From Planctomycetota bacterium (GTDB taxonomy: Bacteria > Planctomycetota > B15-G4), in assembly GCA_020638905.1 (NCBI GenBank), contig JACKHP010000034.1:1-43781 (forward strand): a stretch of DNA of 43,781 bases. Reading direction: 5' to 3'. Position 1 is the stretch's first letter; each line of letters starts with the position of its first letter. Position numbers and translations under genes: made by a program. Of the stretch, positions 1 to 8,690 are shown one piece after another. Below the pieces are notes generated by a model that did not search any database, was not told the DNA's origin, and worked only from the letters and a program-made list of their open reading frames with translations.

Positions 1-3000
1 CGCCCAGTGCGCGAGCAGGTCGTCCTCGTCGTCGAGCAACTGCAGGTCGGCCTCCTTGAGGAGCTGGTCCATGCGCCCGATCTCGGCGAACAGCGCCAGC
101 CGGAAGAGCGAGGGTGCGGCGCGCGCGCCGAAGAAGCCGGGGAGTCCCCAGGCCGCGTCCTGCACGCCGTCCTCGTCGCGGCCCTGGGCGCGCCACGCGG
201 CCACCATGCCGTGCGCGAGCTGCGCCGGGCGCGAGTCGCTGAAGCCCACCTGCAGCATGCTTGCCGGATACGGGCGCGCGGCGAGGGTCACGAGCGCCTC
301 GCGGTACGCGGACAGCGCGTGCGTCCACTCGCGGGCGTCGAGCCACAGGTCGCCGATGCGCTGCAGGCGCGCGGCGCGCTCGAGCAGGTCGTCCTCGTAG
401 AGCAGCGTGTGCTCGAGCAGCGCGGCGGCCTTGCCGGGCTTGCCGTCGGCCTCGGCGTTGGCGGCGAGCGAGTCGCGGTTGTCGCGGAAGGCGGTGGGCT
501 GCGCCAGGATCTCGCCCGACTCGGCGAACGCCTGCTCGCCGCGTCCCTGGGCCTCGACGGCTTCGCCGAGCAGGCCGCGCAGGCGCCCGATGTGCGTGTC
601 GTAGAACGGGTTGGGCGAGAGCTCCTTGGCCTTCTCCCACAGCGCGAGGGCACCTCGCAGGTCGCCGGCGTCCTCGGCGATCCAGGCGCGCTCGGTGGCG
701 ATCGTGTGCCGTTCGACGACGGGCACGTTGGCCTCGAAGTCGTCGAGCAGCGCGAGCGCGCGGTCGTCGCGTCCGGCCTTGCGGAAGGCGAGGTAGGTCG
801 ACATCCAGTCGACGCGCCCGACGGGACGGCCAGCGTTGCGGTCCATCACCTGGTGGCCGTAGGCGATCTCGATCGCGTCGACGAGGCGCAGGGGCTGCTG
901 GCTGCCGTTCGCGACGGACAGCGTCATGTCGCCGCTCGCCGGGTCGGTCGTCCACGGCACGCCCTGGATCACGTCGACGTCGAGACGCAGTGAGTCGGCC
1001 AGCAGCTCGAGCGCCTCGTCGCGGCGTCCCTGACGCGCGAGGCAGACCACGGCGTCGGCGCGGTCCTGGTTCAGGAAGCGGCTGCCGTGTCCGTCGGCGA
1101 GGGCCAGCGCGAGTTCGTCGTAGGCCTGGGCGAAGTCGCCCGCGCGCATGTACATGCGACCGAGGAGCGCGTGGCTGGGACCGTAGCGCGGCGCGCGCTC
1201 GATGCGCTGCAGGAGCACGTCGCGCGCGGCCGCGAAACCGCCCGCCGACGACTCCTCCCAGCGGGCGAGGATCTCGTACGGACGCATGTCGTCGCCGTCG
1301 AGGCGCAGGCTCTCGCGCAGCGCGTCGCGCGCCGCCGCCATGTCGCGTTCCTCGTGCCCGAGCTGCGAGGCCAGGGCGGCGTGCATCTGCCCCTGTTCGA
1401 AGGCCGTCTCGGCGCGCACCGGATCGAGGCCCTGCTCGACCAGCAGCGCGAGCACCACGAGAGACGCGATCAGGCCCAGCGCCGGGCTGACGCGCTCGCG
1501 TACCGGCGCGTCGGCGCGACGCGCGGCGAGGAGTCCGGCCACGAGGAAGATCGGTGCGGGGACGACGGTCTCGAGGGCCATGCCGAGGTCGAGCAGGTTG
1601 GCCGCGAGCAGGCCGAGCAGCGACGCGAGCACGGCGGCCGCCAGCAGCGGCGGCGCTCCGAGGTCACGCACGCTGGCCCGCCCCAGCCGCAGCGCGAGCA
1701 GCGCGATCCAGGCCAGGAACACGGCCAGCGCGGGGAGGCCCGCGGCCTGCGCCACGTAGAGCAGCACGTTGTGCGGGTGGGGCGACTCGGGCTCGTTGAA
1801 GAAGCGGCTGCCGGGCGCGAAGCGCGTCAGCGAGACGAAGGTGTGCGGACCGATGCCGATCCAAGGGTGCTCGCCCACGATCGCGAGGCTGTTGCGCCAG
1901 GCGTCGACGCGGTACTCGAACGAGCGCTCGAAGCGCTCGGCGGTCCACGCGCCGAGACGCTCTCCCGCCAGGGACGCGCCGCCCACGCCGAGGACGAGCA
2001 GCACGCCGGCACCGAGCAGCAGGCCGCGACGCGACGGCAGGGGCAGACGTCCCGCGGCGCGCCGGCGGCCGAGCCAGATCACGAGCGGCGTGGCGACCAG
2101 GCCGAGGACCAGGCAGCCGGTGCCGGCCTTGCTGTCGGTGTGGATCGTCGAGGCCGCGAGCAGCAGCGTGGCCAACAGTCCGGGGATGCGCAGCCTGCGA
2201 CTGGCGAGCGCCAGGCCGAGCGCCAGCACGGCGTGGAACGCGAAGAACGGTCCCAGGAAGTTGGGGTGCTGACGGAAGAGGGTGAGGCGCGTGTCGAGCG
2301 CGGGGCCGAGGTCGACCTCACGCGCGAGGTAGCCCGTGAGCGCCACGCCGCAGAGCGACACGAGCGTGGCGAGGGCGACCTGTGCGCCGAGCACCAGCAG
2401 CCAGCCGTCGCGCTCGCGGGGGCGCACGGCCACCGCGAGTCCGAGCGCCGCGAGCGTCAGCGTCCAGCGCAGGGAAGGCACGGCGGAGAGTTCGTTCGGA
2501 CCGACGAAGGCGGCCAGTGCGAGCAGCAGCACGAGCAGTCCACCGATCAGCACCGGTGCGCGCCACGTGAGTCGTCCGTCGACCGCGGCGAGCTGGGTGA
2601 GCAGCACCACGAGCGCCAGCACGAGCGCCTGTGCCCCGCTCATGAGCACGAGCCCGCCGCTCAGCGTGGTGAGCGCCAGGCCCGCGGCGAGGAACTGGTC
2701 GGGCACGCCCACGGCCCGTCGCGTGCGTGCGAGCAGCAGCGGCACGGCCAGCGCGACGGCCGGGAACAACGGCGCGAACAGCGGCGGGATCTCCTCGAGC
2801 AGCACGCGGATCGAGGTCTGCCCCGGGACGTGGCTCAGACCGTCGGTCAGCAGCGCGGCGACGAGCAGCGCCAGGCCCCACTGGTCGGCATCGAGCTGCG
2901 TCCAGCGCTCGGGGCGACGGTTCGCCAGCAGCCGTGCCAGGAGGGCGCCGAGGAGCAGCGCGCCGAAGACGATCGGCATCCCCCAGGGGACGCGCGCGTC

Positions 3001-3099
3001 GAGGGTCGAGGCGATCGCAGCGCGCATGTAGGCGTGGCCGATCGCGACGGCGACGGCGATCCACAGCGCGAGGGCCTTGGAGAGGCGAAAGGCGAGCAT
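1..3099 (-). CDS. O-antigen ligase/polymerase (Wzy/WaaL-like) membrane protein with C-terminal TPRs, 3' end beyond window
   Basis: The frame is open over 1033 codons from an ATG at 3099 to the window edge, so the C-terminus is missing. The first ~530 residues are a run of hydrophobic Leu/Ala/Val-rich membrane segments. HPNFLG (~residues 276-281) and PHPHNVLLY (~residue 440) match the conserved His-containing loops of the Wzy_C/O-antigen ligase family, which join or transfer undecaprenyl-linked glycans on the outer face of the inner membrane. From about residue 590 onward the protein becomes hydrophilic with helical repeats such as ALALWEKAKELSPNPFYD, typical of TPRs. Such ligase-TPR fusions are known in several phyla. 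The polyprenyl-phosphate sugar transferase at 5503-6927 may work in the same pathway (inference). Whether this is a polymerase, a glycan ligase or a protein O-glycosylation ligase cannot be told from sequence. The two long plus-strand frames over this region are antisense GC artefacts. Confidence 0.85.
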   Translation of the reverse strand, partial: MLAFRLSKALALWIAVAVAIGHAYMRAAIASTLDARVPWGMPIVFGALLLGALLARLLANRRPERWTQLDADQWGLALLVAALLTDGLSHVPGQTSIRVLLEEIPPLFAPLFPAVALAVPLLLARTRRAVGVPDQFLAAGLALTTLSGGLVLMSGAQALVLALVVLLTQLAAVDGRLTWRAPVLIGGLLVLLLALAAFVGPNELSAVPSLRWTLTLAALGLAVAVRPRERDGWLLVLGAQVALATLVSLCGVALTGYLAREVDLGPALDTRLTLFRQHPNFLGPFFAFHAVLALGLALASRRLRIPGLLATLLLAASTIHTDSKAGTGCLVLGLVATPLVIWLGRRRAAGRLPLPSRRGLLLGAGVLLVLGVGGASLAGERLGAWTAERFERSFEYRVDAWRNSLAIVGEHPWIGIGPHTFVSLTRFAPGSRFFNEPESPHPHNVLLYVAQAAGLPALAVFLAWIALLALRLGRASVRDLGAPPLLAAAVLASLLGLLAANLLDLGMALETVVPAPIFLVAGLLAARRADAPVRERVSPALGLIASLVVLALLVEQGLDPVRAETAFEQGQMHAALASQLGHEERDMAAARDALRESLRLDGDDMRPYEILARWEESSAGGFAAARDVLLQRIERAPRYGPSHALLGRMYMRAGDFAQAYDELALALADGHGSRFLNQDRADAVVCLARQGRRDEALELLADSLRLDVDVIQGVPWTTDPASGDMTLSVANGSQQPLRLVDAIEIAYGHQVMDRNAGRPVGRVDWMSTYLAFRKAGRDDRALALLDDFEANVPVVERHTIATERAWIAEDAGDLRGALALWEKAKELSPNPFYDTHIGRLRGLLGEAVEAQGRGEQAFAESGEILAQPTAFRDNRDSLAANAEADGKPGKAAALLEHTLLYEDDLLERAARLQRIGDLWLDAREWTHALSAYREALVTLAARPYPASMLQVGFSDSRPAQLAHGMVAAWRAQGRDEDGVQDAAWGLPGFFGARAAPSLFRLALFAEIGRMDQLLKEADLQLLDDEDDLLAHWA

Positions 3100-3449
3100 T
3101 CTCGGCTGGAAGCTACCTTCCGCGCCCGGTGAGGCCGAGGACGAGGCCGAAAAAAGCGACAGGGCCGACTCCTCGGCGGGAGCCGGCCCTGTCCTCCTCC
3201 CTACAGTCCTGTACGCGGCGCCCGGGCCCGATCCCTGACGGCCGCAGGACTGAAGCATCCGAAAAATCCTCGGCGACTGCTCTCTTACAAGCGCCGTGCC
3301 AAACACGCCGAAGATGGCCACTTGCGACGTAAGTCAAAGTCTGATAGGACGTTGCGTCATGCTTGGCGTGTCCGACGCCGGCGGCGACTGCGAGTGCGAA
3401 TGTCCCGCAGGGCAGGCGAACATCGGGCGAACATGCGTGAGTCGTTGCC
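3100..3449. other. 350-bp divergent intergenic region
   Basis: This gap separates the divergent Wzy-like gene (minus) and the HEXXH lipoprotein gene (plus). It is locally richer in A/T than its surroundings (about 3250-3350) and contains the minus-strand terminator at 3150-3193. A short dyad TACAG-TC-CTGTA sits at 3202-3213. A TAGCTT hexamer on the minus strand (3115-3110) lies 10 nt before the Wzy-like ATG. I see no convincing protein: the 134-codon minus frame across it has no family signature and overlaps the lipoprotein start. Promoters for both flanking genes must lie here. Confidence 0.6.
3150..3193 (-). terminator. Rho-independent terminator, minus strand
   Basis: Read on the minus strand, a 10-bp perfect stem pairs 3184-3193 with 3158-3167. 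It continues after one A/C mismatch as a 4-bp stem (CTCC/GGAG) closing a 6-nt loop. GC and then six T residues follow (complement of A 3150-3155). This is a textbook intrinsic terminator. It points at the Wzy-like gene and ends about 50 nt before its ATG, so it would end a short upstream transcript or act as a leader attenuator. No T tract follows on the plus strand, so it is not bidirectional. Confidence 0.8.
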
Positions 3450-5483
3450 ATGCAAGGACTTAGGGCTGTGTCTCGCGGGGCATGGCGGCACGCGGCAATC
3501 CTGGCCCTGGCGGGCATGCTGGCCGCCTGCGGGTTGACGCGGCCGGTGGTCGAGGCCTCCGGCGACGATCTGCGCCTCGATCGGCTCTGGCTGGCACTCG
3601 AGCGCGGCGACGTCGAAGGCGCGTCCGGCGCGGCGGCCGAGGTGCACGCCCCGGGCTTCGCCGAGCGCGCCCGATTCGACGCTCTGGCCCTGGCCGAGGG
3701 CCGGGTCGCGGCGCTGACCCGCGCGCGCGAGCAGGGCTCCTTCTGGAGGGCGCGTTTCCTGGCCAGCGACGCCCGCGCGCGGGAGGTGCTCGACGAGGTG
3801 CCCGAGTCCCAGCGCGGACTCGCCTATCGACTCGAGGACGCGCGGCTCTCGCCGCCGCAGCGCCGCGCGTCCATCGCGGGGGCGCTCGTGGAGTCCGGGG
3901 CGGGGGGCACCGAGGCCCTGGCGGTCTGGGTCGAAGCGCTGCTGGCCCAGGGTCGTCTGGCCGACGCCGACGCGTTGCTCGACGCGGGACCGTCCACCGC
4001 TCGGCTGCGCGCGGCGCGGCACCGACTCGAGCTGGCCACCGGGCGCGTGCGTTCGGGCGTGCGCGGGTTGCTCGACGATCTGGGCGCGGGCCTGCTCACC
4101 ACGTCGGGTCTGCAGCTTCTCGAGCGCGCGCTGCAACGTGTCCCGATGGACGACCTCGAGGCCGAGGCGCGCCGGCTGCTGCGTGCCGACGGGGAGCGCG
4201 GTGAGCGCTACGAGCGCACCCGGACGCGCGTCCTGGCCGGGCTTGAGTTGCGCGCCGGCCACGCGCGCGAGGGCGTCGCCCAGCTCGCGCGGCTCGACGT
4301 GCGCGATCCCGTCGACGACCGCCTCGCGCGTCGCGTGCGGCGGCGCGCCGGCCTGCCCGTGCCCGACGACGACGGCAGACCGCCCACGCCCGAGGAGCGC
4401 GTCGACGCCGATCCGCAGCGCGTCGGGGGCCGTGCGCTGCTCGAGCTGCGCACGGCGGACGAGTGGTCGCTCGCCGCGCGCGCGACGTATCACGGCGCGC
4501 TGGTCGACGGTGACGAGCTCGACCTCGACGGCTTCACGGCGGCGCTCGATGCGGCCGGCGCGCACCTCGGCGACGGCGTCCCGCGCCTGGCCGAGTTGCC
4601 GCGCCGCGGCTTCGGCCTGTTCGGCGAGCTGCTCGACACGACGGGATTGGCCGAGGCGCTGCCCGATGCGTTCGTGCTGGCCGGCGAGGGCTTCCTGCTG
4701 CCGCCCGAGCTCACGCTCTACGACCGGGTGGCGAGCGCCAGCCCCGACCTCGTGGGCGACGACGGCGAGCACGTGCGCTACACGCGTCAGCTCGTGCAGG
4801 GGATGCGCGTGCCGGGCTTGCAGGCCAGCCGGGGCGCCGACTTCTCCGGGGCGGGACTGGTCGACGTCGTGTTCCTCGACGCCGACCAGGTGCTGCGCCA
4901 GGCGCGACGTCCGGCGTCCCCGCTGGCGCCGCTCCCGCCCGAGGCCTGGCCGGCCCGCGACACGGCCGAACGGCGAGCGCTCGACGAGCCGCTCGACACG
5001 GCCGAGCGGCTGCTCGCGGCGGCGCGCGCGGATGCCGGCGACGACTTCGCGCGCCGCGTGCTCGAGGCCCTCGCGCTGCACGAGGAGCGGCACATCCTGG
5101 ACGTCCAGCACCTGCTCGCGCGCAATGTGTTCGGCATGCTGCTCGACGTGCTCTCGGCGGGCGGCACGCCCGACGCCGTGCGCGCCGAGGTCGAGCGCCG
5201 GGCGCAGCTCGACGCGATCCGCCGCGCCACCGACCCGCGGCTGCCGCTGGCGCACGTGATCGCGTCGTTGCGGAGCGACCCCGGCCTGCCGGGCGTGGGC
5301 GAGCACGCGGCGGGCTACGGCGAGTTGCTGGCCCAGCTCGTCGAGGTGCTCGACGAGGAGCGTTGGGACGGCGCGCGTCCGCTCTCGGAGCTGGGGATCG
5401 ACCGCGGGCGCGTGCTCGTGCAGCAGCTCTGGCGGCTCGATCCCGAGACGCTGCGCGCCCTGGCCATGGCCGTCGCGCTCTGA
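3450..5483 (+). CDS. Large lipoprotein with HEXXH motif, possible metallopeptidase
   Basis: The 677-residue product begins with a lipoprotein signal peptide: Arg-containing n-region, hydrophobic AAILALAGML, lipobox LAAC with Cys27. Residues ~40-300 are Ala/Leu/Arg/Glu-rich helices resembling degenerate TPRs. The C-terminal third is more distinctive. It contains LVQGMRVPGLQ, GLVDVVFLDADQVLRQ and then LALHEERHILDVQHLLARN, in which HEERH (residues 544-548) fits the HEXXH zinc-binding motif. Glu-containing helices follow, but I cannot assign a third metal ligand. An envelope metal-dependent hydrolase or a catalytically dead relative is therefore inference. I do not recognise the family. The gene ends 19 bp from the convergent sugar transferase. 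No clear SD precedes the ATG. Confidence 0.85.
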   Translation: MQGLRAVSRGAWRHAAILALAGMLAACGLTRPVVEASGDDLRLDRLWLALERGDVEGASGAAAEVHAPGFAERARFDALALAEGRVAALTRAREQGSFWRARFLASDARAREVLDEVPESQRGLAYRLEDARLSPPQRRASIAGALVESGAGGTEALAVWVEALLAQGRLADADALLDAGPSTARLRAARHRLELATGRVRSGVRGLLDDLGAGLLTTSGLQLLERALQRVPMDDLEAEARRLLRADGERGERYERTRTRVLAGLELRAGHAREGVAQLARLDVRDPVDDRLARRVRRRAGLPVPDDDGRPPTPEERVDADPQRVGGRALLELRTADEWSLAARATYHGALVDGDELDLDGFTAALDAAGAHLGDGVPRLAELPRRGFGLFGELLDTTGLAEALPDAFVLAGEGFLLPPELTLYDRVASASPDLVGDDGEHVRYTRQLVQGMRVPGLQASRGADFSGAGLVDVVFLDADQVLRQARRPASPLAPLPPEAWPARDTAERRALDEPLDTAERLLAAARADAGDDFARRVLEALALHEERHILDVQHLLARNVFGMLLDVLSAGGTPDAVRAEVERRAQLDAIRRATDPRLPLAHVIASLRSDPGLPGVGEHAAGYGELLAQLVEVLDEERWDGARPLSELGIDRGRVLVQQLWRLDPETLRALAMAVAL

Positions 5484-5502
5484 GCGAGGCGGTCGCGGAC
5501 GT

Positions 5503-6927
5503 TCAGACAGCGCCCTGCTGGAGCACGACGACCTTGATCGTGCGCAGCACGATGGCGATGTCGAGCGCGAGGCTGCGGTGCTTGATGTAGTAGAGGTCGA
5601 ACTGGAGCTTGATGAACGCGTCGTCGACGGTGTTGCCGTAGCTGTAGTTGATCTGCGCCCAGCCCGTCACGCCGGGCTTCACCAGGTGGCGCCGCCCGTA
5701 GTGGGGGATCTTCGCCTCGAGCTCCTCGACGAACACGGGCCGCTCGGGACGCGGTCCGACGAAGCTCATGTCGTTGCACAGCACGGCCCACAGCTGCGGG
5801 ATCTCGTCGACGCGCAGCTTGCGCAGCCAGCGTCCCACGCGCGTGATGCGCGGATCGTTGCGGCTGGCCCAGACGGGTCCCGAGCGCGTCTCCGCGTCGG
5901 CGCGCATCGAGCGGAACTTGCTCAGCTCGAAGGTGTGCCCGTTGGCGCCCACGCGCTCCTGGCTGTAGAACACCGGACCGCGCGACTCGAGCTTCACGAG
6001 CAGCGAGACCACGACGAAGATCGGCAGGGCGAGCAGCAACCCCACCAGCGCCAGGACGATGTCGAGCCCGCGCTTCAGGGCGCGTGAGAAGCGGTTCGGC
6101 GCCGACGAGGTCAGGAACAGGTCGGGCTCCGAGAGGCTCTCGGGGGAGATGCGCCCCGTGAGGCGCTCGTAGAACGAGGCCGTGTTCACGATGTTCACGC
6201 CGCCCATGCGCAGACGCAGGATCATGTCGTTCGCCAGCCGGCTGTGGCGCGACACGACGAGGCGCTGGATCTCGTGCTCGGCGACGATCTCGTGGGCGTG
6301 CGACGGCGGGCCGATCACGGCCCGACCGGCGGGCGGGTGCTCGCCGTCGTCGAGCACGCCGACGAAGTCGATGGCCGGGTCGGCCCGACGCCTGATCTCC
6401 TCCTCGAGGATGTCGATCATCGGCCCGTGACCCACGAGCGCGATGCGCTCGGCCAGTCCCGCACCCTGGAACCAGCGCGGGAACTGCATGCGCAGCCCGT
6501 AGCTCGCCAGGAACGCGGCCCCCGATCCGGCCACCACGAGCAGCGGGTGGATCTGCAGTCGCAGCAGGGTGCCGTCGAGCTCGAACTGACGGTCGGCCAC
6601 GCCCATCACGTAGTGCAGCAACGGGAGCGCGACGAGCACCGCGATGACGCCCTCGATCAGGCGCTCGATCACGAGCTGGGGGCGCACGATGACCGACCAG
6701 CGGTACAGGTCGCGGAAGGCGAACGAGACCTGCAGCGCGAGCACCATCACGAGGGTGCGCATCACGATGAACGTGGTCTCGTCGGCCGCGACCTGGGGGA
6801 GGTGGTCGGTCGACGTGACCAGCATCCACTCGGCCAGCGAGCGGATGTGCGCCACCGGCGTGACGACCAGCAGCAGGAGGATCGTCTCCGCCAGCGCGAA
6901 CAGGATCAGTGGCGCGCGACCCTTCAC
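5503..6927 (-). CDS. Polyprenyl-phosphate sugar phosphotransferase (exopolysaccharide/undecaprenyl family)
   Basis: This 474-residue integral membrane protein would transfer a sugar-1-phosphate from a UDP-sugar to undecaprenyl phosphate, the first step of exopolysaccharide or O-antigen unit synthesis. The N-terminal half has about four membrane segments (roughly 5-25, 55-70, 88-108, 128-145) and a nucleotide-binding-like domain (IALVGHGPMIDILEEE, ~162). A further membrane helix at ~288-311 leads into the catalytic bacterial sugar transferase domain. Signature blocks there are YSQERVG (321-327), KFRSMR, DEIPQLW (374-380), FVGPRPERP (389-397), KPGVTGWAQ and KLQFDLYYIK. The architecture and length match the EpsB/WcaJ/WbaP-type long form. 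The ATG lies 1 nt after the stop of the upstream aminopeptidase gene, so the two are probably cotranscribed. The sugar specificity is unknown. Confidence 0.93.
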   Translation of the reverse strand: MKGRAPLILFALAETILLLLVVTPVAHIRSLAEWMLVTSTDHLPQVAADETTFIVMRTLVMVLALQVSFAFRDLYRWSVIVRPQLVIERLIEGVIAVLVALPLLHYVMGVADRQFELDGTLLRLQIHPLLVVAGSGAAFLASYGLRMQFPRWFQGAGLAERIALVGHGPMIDILEEEIRRRADPAIDFVGVLDDGEHPPAGRAVIGPPSHAHEIVAEHEIQRLVVSRHSRLANDMILRLRMGGVNIVNTASFYERLTGRISPESLSEPDLFLTSSAPNRFSRALKRGLDIVLALVGLLLALPIFVVVSLLVKLESRGPVFYSQERVGANGHTFELSKFRSMRADAETRSGPVWASRNDPRITRVGRWLRKLRVDEIPQLWAVLCNDMSFVGPRPERPVFVEELEAKIPHYGRRHLVKPGVTGWAQINYSYGNTVDDAFIKLQFDLYYIKHRSLALDIAIVLRTIKVVVLQQGAV

Positions 6928-6928
6928 G

Positions 6929-8290
6929 TCAATGCAGACCCGCCATGAGCGCCTCGAGTGCGTCGGGATCGGACGGCACGCCGGTCGAGAGCTTGACCGC
7001 GCCCTCTTCGGTCATCAGGTAGTCGTCCTCGATGCGCACGCCGAGCGACTCGTCGGGGATGTAGATGCCCGGCTCGATGGTGAACAGCGTCCCGGGAGCG
7101 AGCGGCGCGCCCCGCGGACCCACGTCGTGCACGTCGAGGCCGAGCCAGTGGCTCGTGCCGTGCGGGAAGTACTGCGCGTAGCCGGCCTGCTCGAGCACGC
7201 CGTACGCCACCGCGTGCACGTCGCGCAGGGTCATGCCGGGGCGGGCGGCGGCCGCCGCCGCGGTCTGGGCCGCGAGCACCAGGTCGTAGATCTCACGCTG
7301 ACGCGGCGTGAAGCGTCCGCTCACGGGGATCGTGCGCGTCACGTCGGCGCAGTAGCCGCGGTACTTGGCGCCGACGTCCATGACCATCAGGTCGCCGTCG
7401 CGCAACTCGCCGCGGTTGCTCTCGTAGTGAAGCACGACGCTGTCGTGGCCAGCTCCGCAGATCGACGGGAAGCCCGGACGCTCGGAGCCCAGCCGAAGGA
7501 ACGTCCCGTCGATGGCGGCCTGCGCGGTGTACTCGTGCAGGCCCGGCGCGACCTCGGCCATGGCGCACAGCTGCGCGGCACAGGTGATGTCGATCGCGTT
7601 GCGCATGCAGTGCAGCTCGTAGTCGGACTTCACGAGCCGCAGAGCGTCGAGCGTCTTCCGCAACGGCGAGCCGCGTCCGGCTTCGACGAGCATGCCCTCG
7701 GGCGCCGCGGCGTCGTCGACCGAGAGCATCTCGAGCGGTCCGCCGCGCCACAACTCGGTGAGCACGCTCGTCCAAGGATCGGACTCGTCACCCTCGGCAG
7801 CCGCGGGCAGCGGAGCGGTGCGCGCGAAGCCGGTGGCGGCCTCGGCCTCGGGCCCGGGCGCGAGCCGGTCGCCCGACCAGACCTGGTAGACCGGATCGTG
7901 CTCGGGCAGGAACAGCACCTCGTCGAGCAGCTCGCCGTCCTGGCCGACCACGAGCGCCAACGCGATGTCCGGGATGTCGACCCCCGCCAGGTACCAGAAG
8001 TCGTCGGCCTGGAAGAAGCGGTTCTCGTCGTCGCCAGGCGCCGCGCGCACGAACACGAGCGCCGGACCTCCGAGCCCCTCGGCCAGCGCGACGCGCCGCG
8101 CGCGACATTCGTCGACGAGCACGTCGGGCGGCGGCACGATGACCGGGTCGACGAGCCGCGTCACCCGGCCGTACTCGTAGCCCTCGACGTCGAACGTCGG
8201 AGACCCGCCCGGTCCGCGCGAGGTCGTCGACTCGCAGCCCAGCAGGATCGACGCCGCGAAGAGCAGGCCCAGCGTGCTACGGGTCACCAC
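6929..8290 (-). CDS. pepP: Xaa-Pro aminopeptidase (M24B), predicted lipoprotein
   Basis: The enzyme removes an N-terminal residue preceding proline. All expected dinuclear-metal ligands are visible: D305 (MDVGAKY), D316 (CADVTRT), H381 (TSHWLGLDVHD), E406 (TIEPGIY) and E421 (VRIEDDY). The substrate-binding His residues H377 and H388 are present too. An N-terminal creatinase-like domain (~residues 40-200) comes first, as in PepP. Unusually, the chain starts with a lipoprotein signal (LLFAASILLGC, Cys19), so this copy should sit in the envelope rather than the cytoplasm. The start is GTG at 8290, overlapping the yraN stop by 14 nt, in an apparent yajC-yraN-pepP-sugar transferase operon. The signal peptide is encoded downstream of this start, so the start choice does not alter that conclusion. 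Confidence 0.93.
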   Translation of the reverse strand: MVTRSTLGLLFAASILLGCESTTSRGPGGSPTFDVEGYEYGRVTRLVDPVIVPPPDVLVDECRARRVALAEGLGGPALVFVRAAPGDDENRFFQADDFWYLAGVDIPDIALALVVGQDGELLDEVLFLPEHDPVYQVWSGDRLAPGPEAEAATGFARTAPLPAAAEGDESDPWTSVLTELWRGGPLEMLSVDDAAAPEGMLVEAGRGSPLRKTLDALRLVKSDYELHCMRNAIDITCAAQLCAMAEVAPGLHEYTAQAAIDGTFLRLGSERPGFPSICGAGHDSVVLHYESNRGELRDGDLMVMDVGAKYRGYCADVTRTIPVSGRFTPRQREIYDLVLAAQTAAAAAARPGMTLRDVHAVAYGVLEQAGYAQYFPHGTSHWLGLDVHDVGPRGAPLAPGTLFTIEPGIYIPDESLGVRIEDDYLMTEEGAVKLSTGVPSDPDALEALMAGLH

Positions 8291-8690
8291 GATGGAACTC
8301 CGGCAGGTGCAGGAAGGGATCTTCGAGGATCTCGGTGGCCACCGGGCGGCCGGTGGAGTCGAGCGTGACCGACACGACCACGAAGCGCCAGTCGGCGTCC
8401 TGCTGCCCGTGGCGCGTGAGCCAGGCCCGGGCCCCGCGCAGCAGGTGGCGGAACTTGCGTCCGTCGATGGTGGCGGACGGCTCGAGCGGACCCTCGCCGC
8501 GCGCGCGCACCTCGACGAACGCGAGGCCGTCGCCGTCGCGGCAGACCACGTCGATCTCGGCGCCGGTCACCCGGAAATTGCTCTCGACCACGCGGAAGCC
8601 GGCTGCGGCGAGGGCGAACACCGCCGCCTCCTCGGCCAGACGCCCTCGGCGAGGAGCCTCGGCGCCCATCGGGTCAGGCCTCGGCCCCAT
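8277..8690 (-). CDS. yraN: YraN/UPF0102 family endonuclease-like protein
   Basis: The 137-residue product carries the UPF0102 hallmarks of a restriction-endonuclease-like fold: G-x-E-I-D (GAEIDVVCRDGD, residues ~43-54), then FVEVRAR with the conserved Glu, preceded by GRLAEEAAVFALAAAGF. The typical basic K of FVEVK is replaced by Arg. The family is widespread and small. Its role is not firmly established, and a nuclease function is inferred from fold. The start is ATG at 8690; a second ATG lies seven codons later. The gene overlaps the end of yajC by 17 nt and the start of pepP by 14 nt, which indicates a tightly packed operon. The C-terminal tail (EDPFLHLPEFHRGDP) extends slightly beyond the core. 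Confidence 0.88.
   Translation of the reverse strand: MGPRPDPMGAEAPRRGRLAEEAAVFALAAAGFRVVESNFRVTGAEIDVVCRDGDGLAFVEVRARGEGPLEPSATIDGRKFRHLLRGARAWLTRHGQQDADWRFVVVSVTLDSTGRPVATEILEDPFLHLPEFHRGDP

Noticed and set aside
7..3132. Long plus-strand open frames (328 and 681 codons, His/Gln/Arg/Glu-rich)
   Set aside because: They are antisense to the Wzy-TPR gene, have no family motif and composition typical of the complement of GC-rich coding DNA.
3113..3517. 134-codon minus-strand frame in the divergent gap
   Set aside because: No motif, spans the terminator hairpin and overlaps the start of the lipoprotein gene.
3357..5306. 649-codon minus-strand frame opposite the HEXXH lipoprotein
   Set aside because: Antisense shadow; the plus frame has a signal peptide, lipobox and structured domains.
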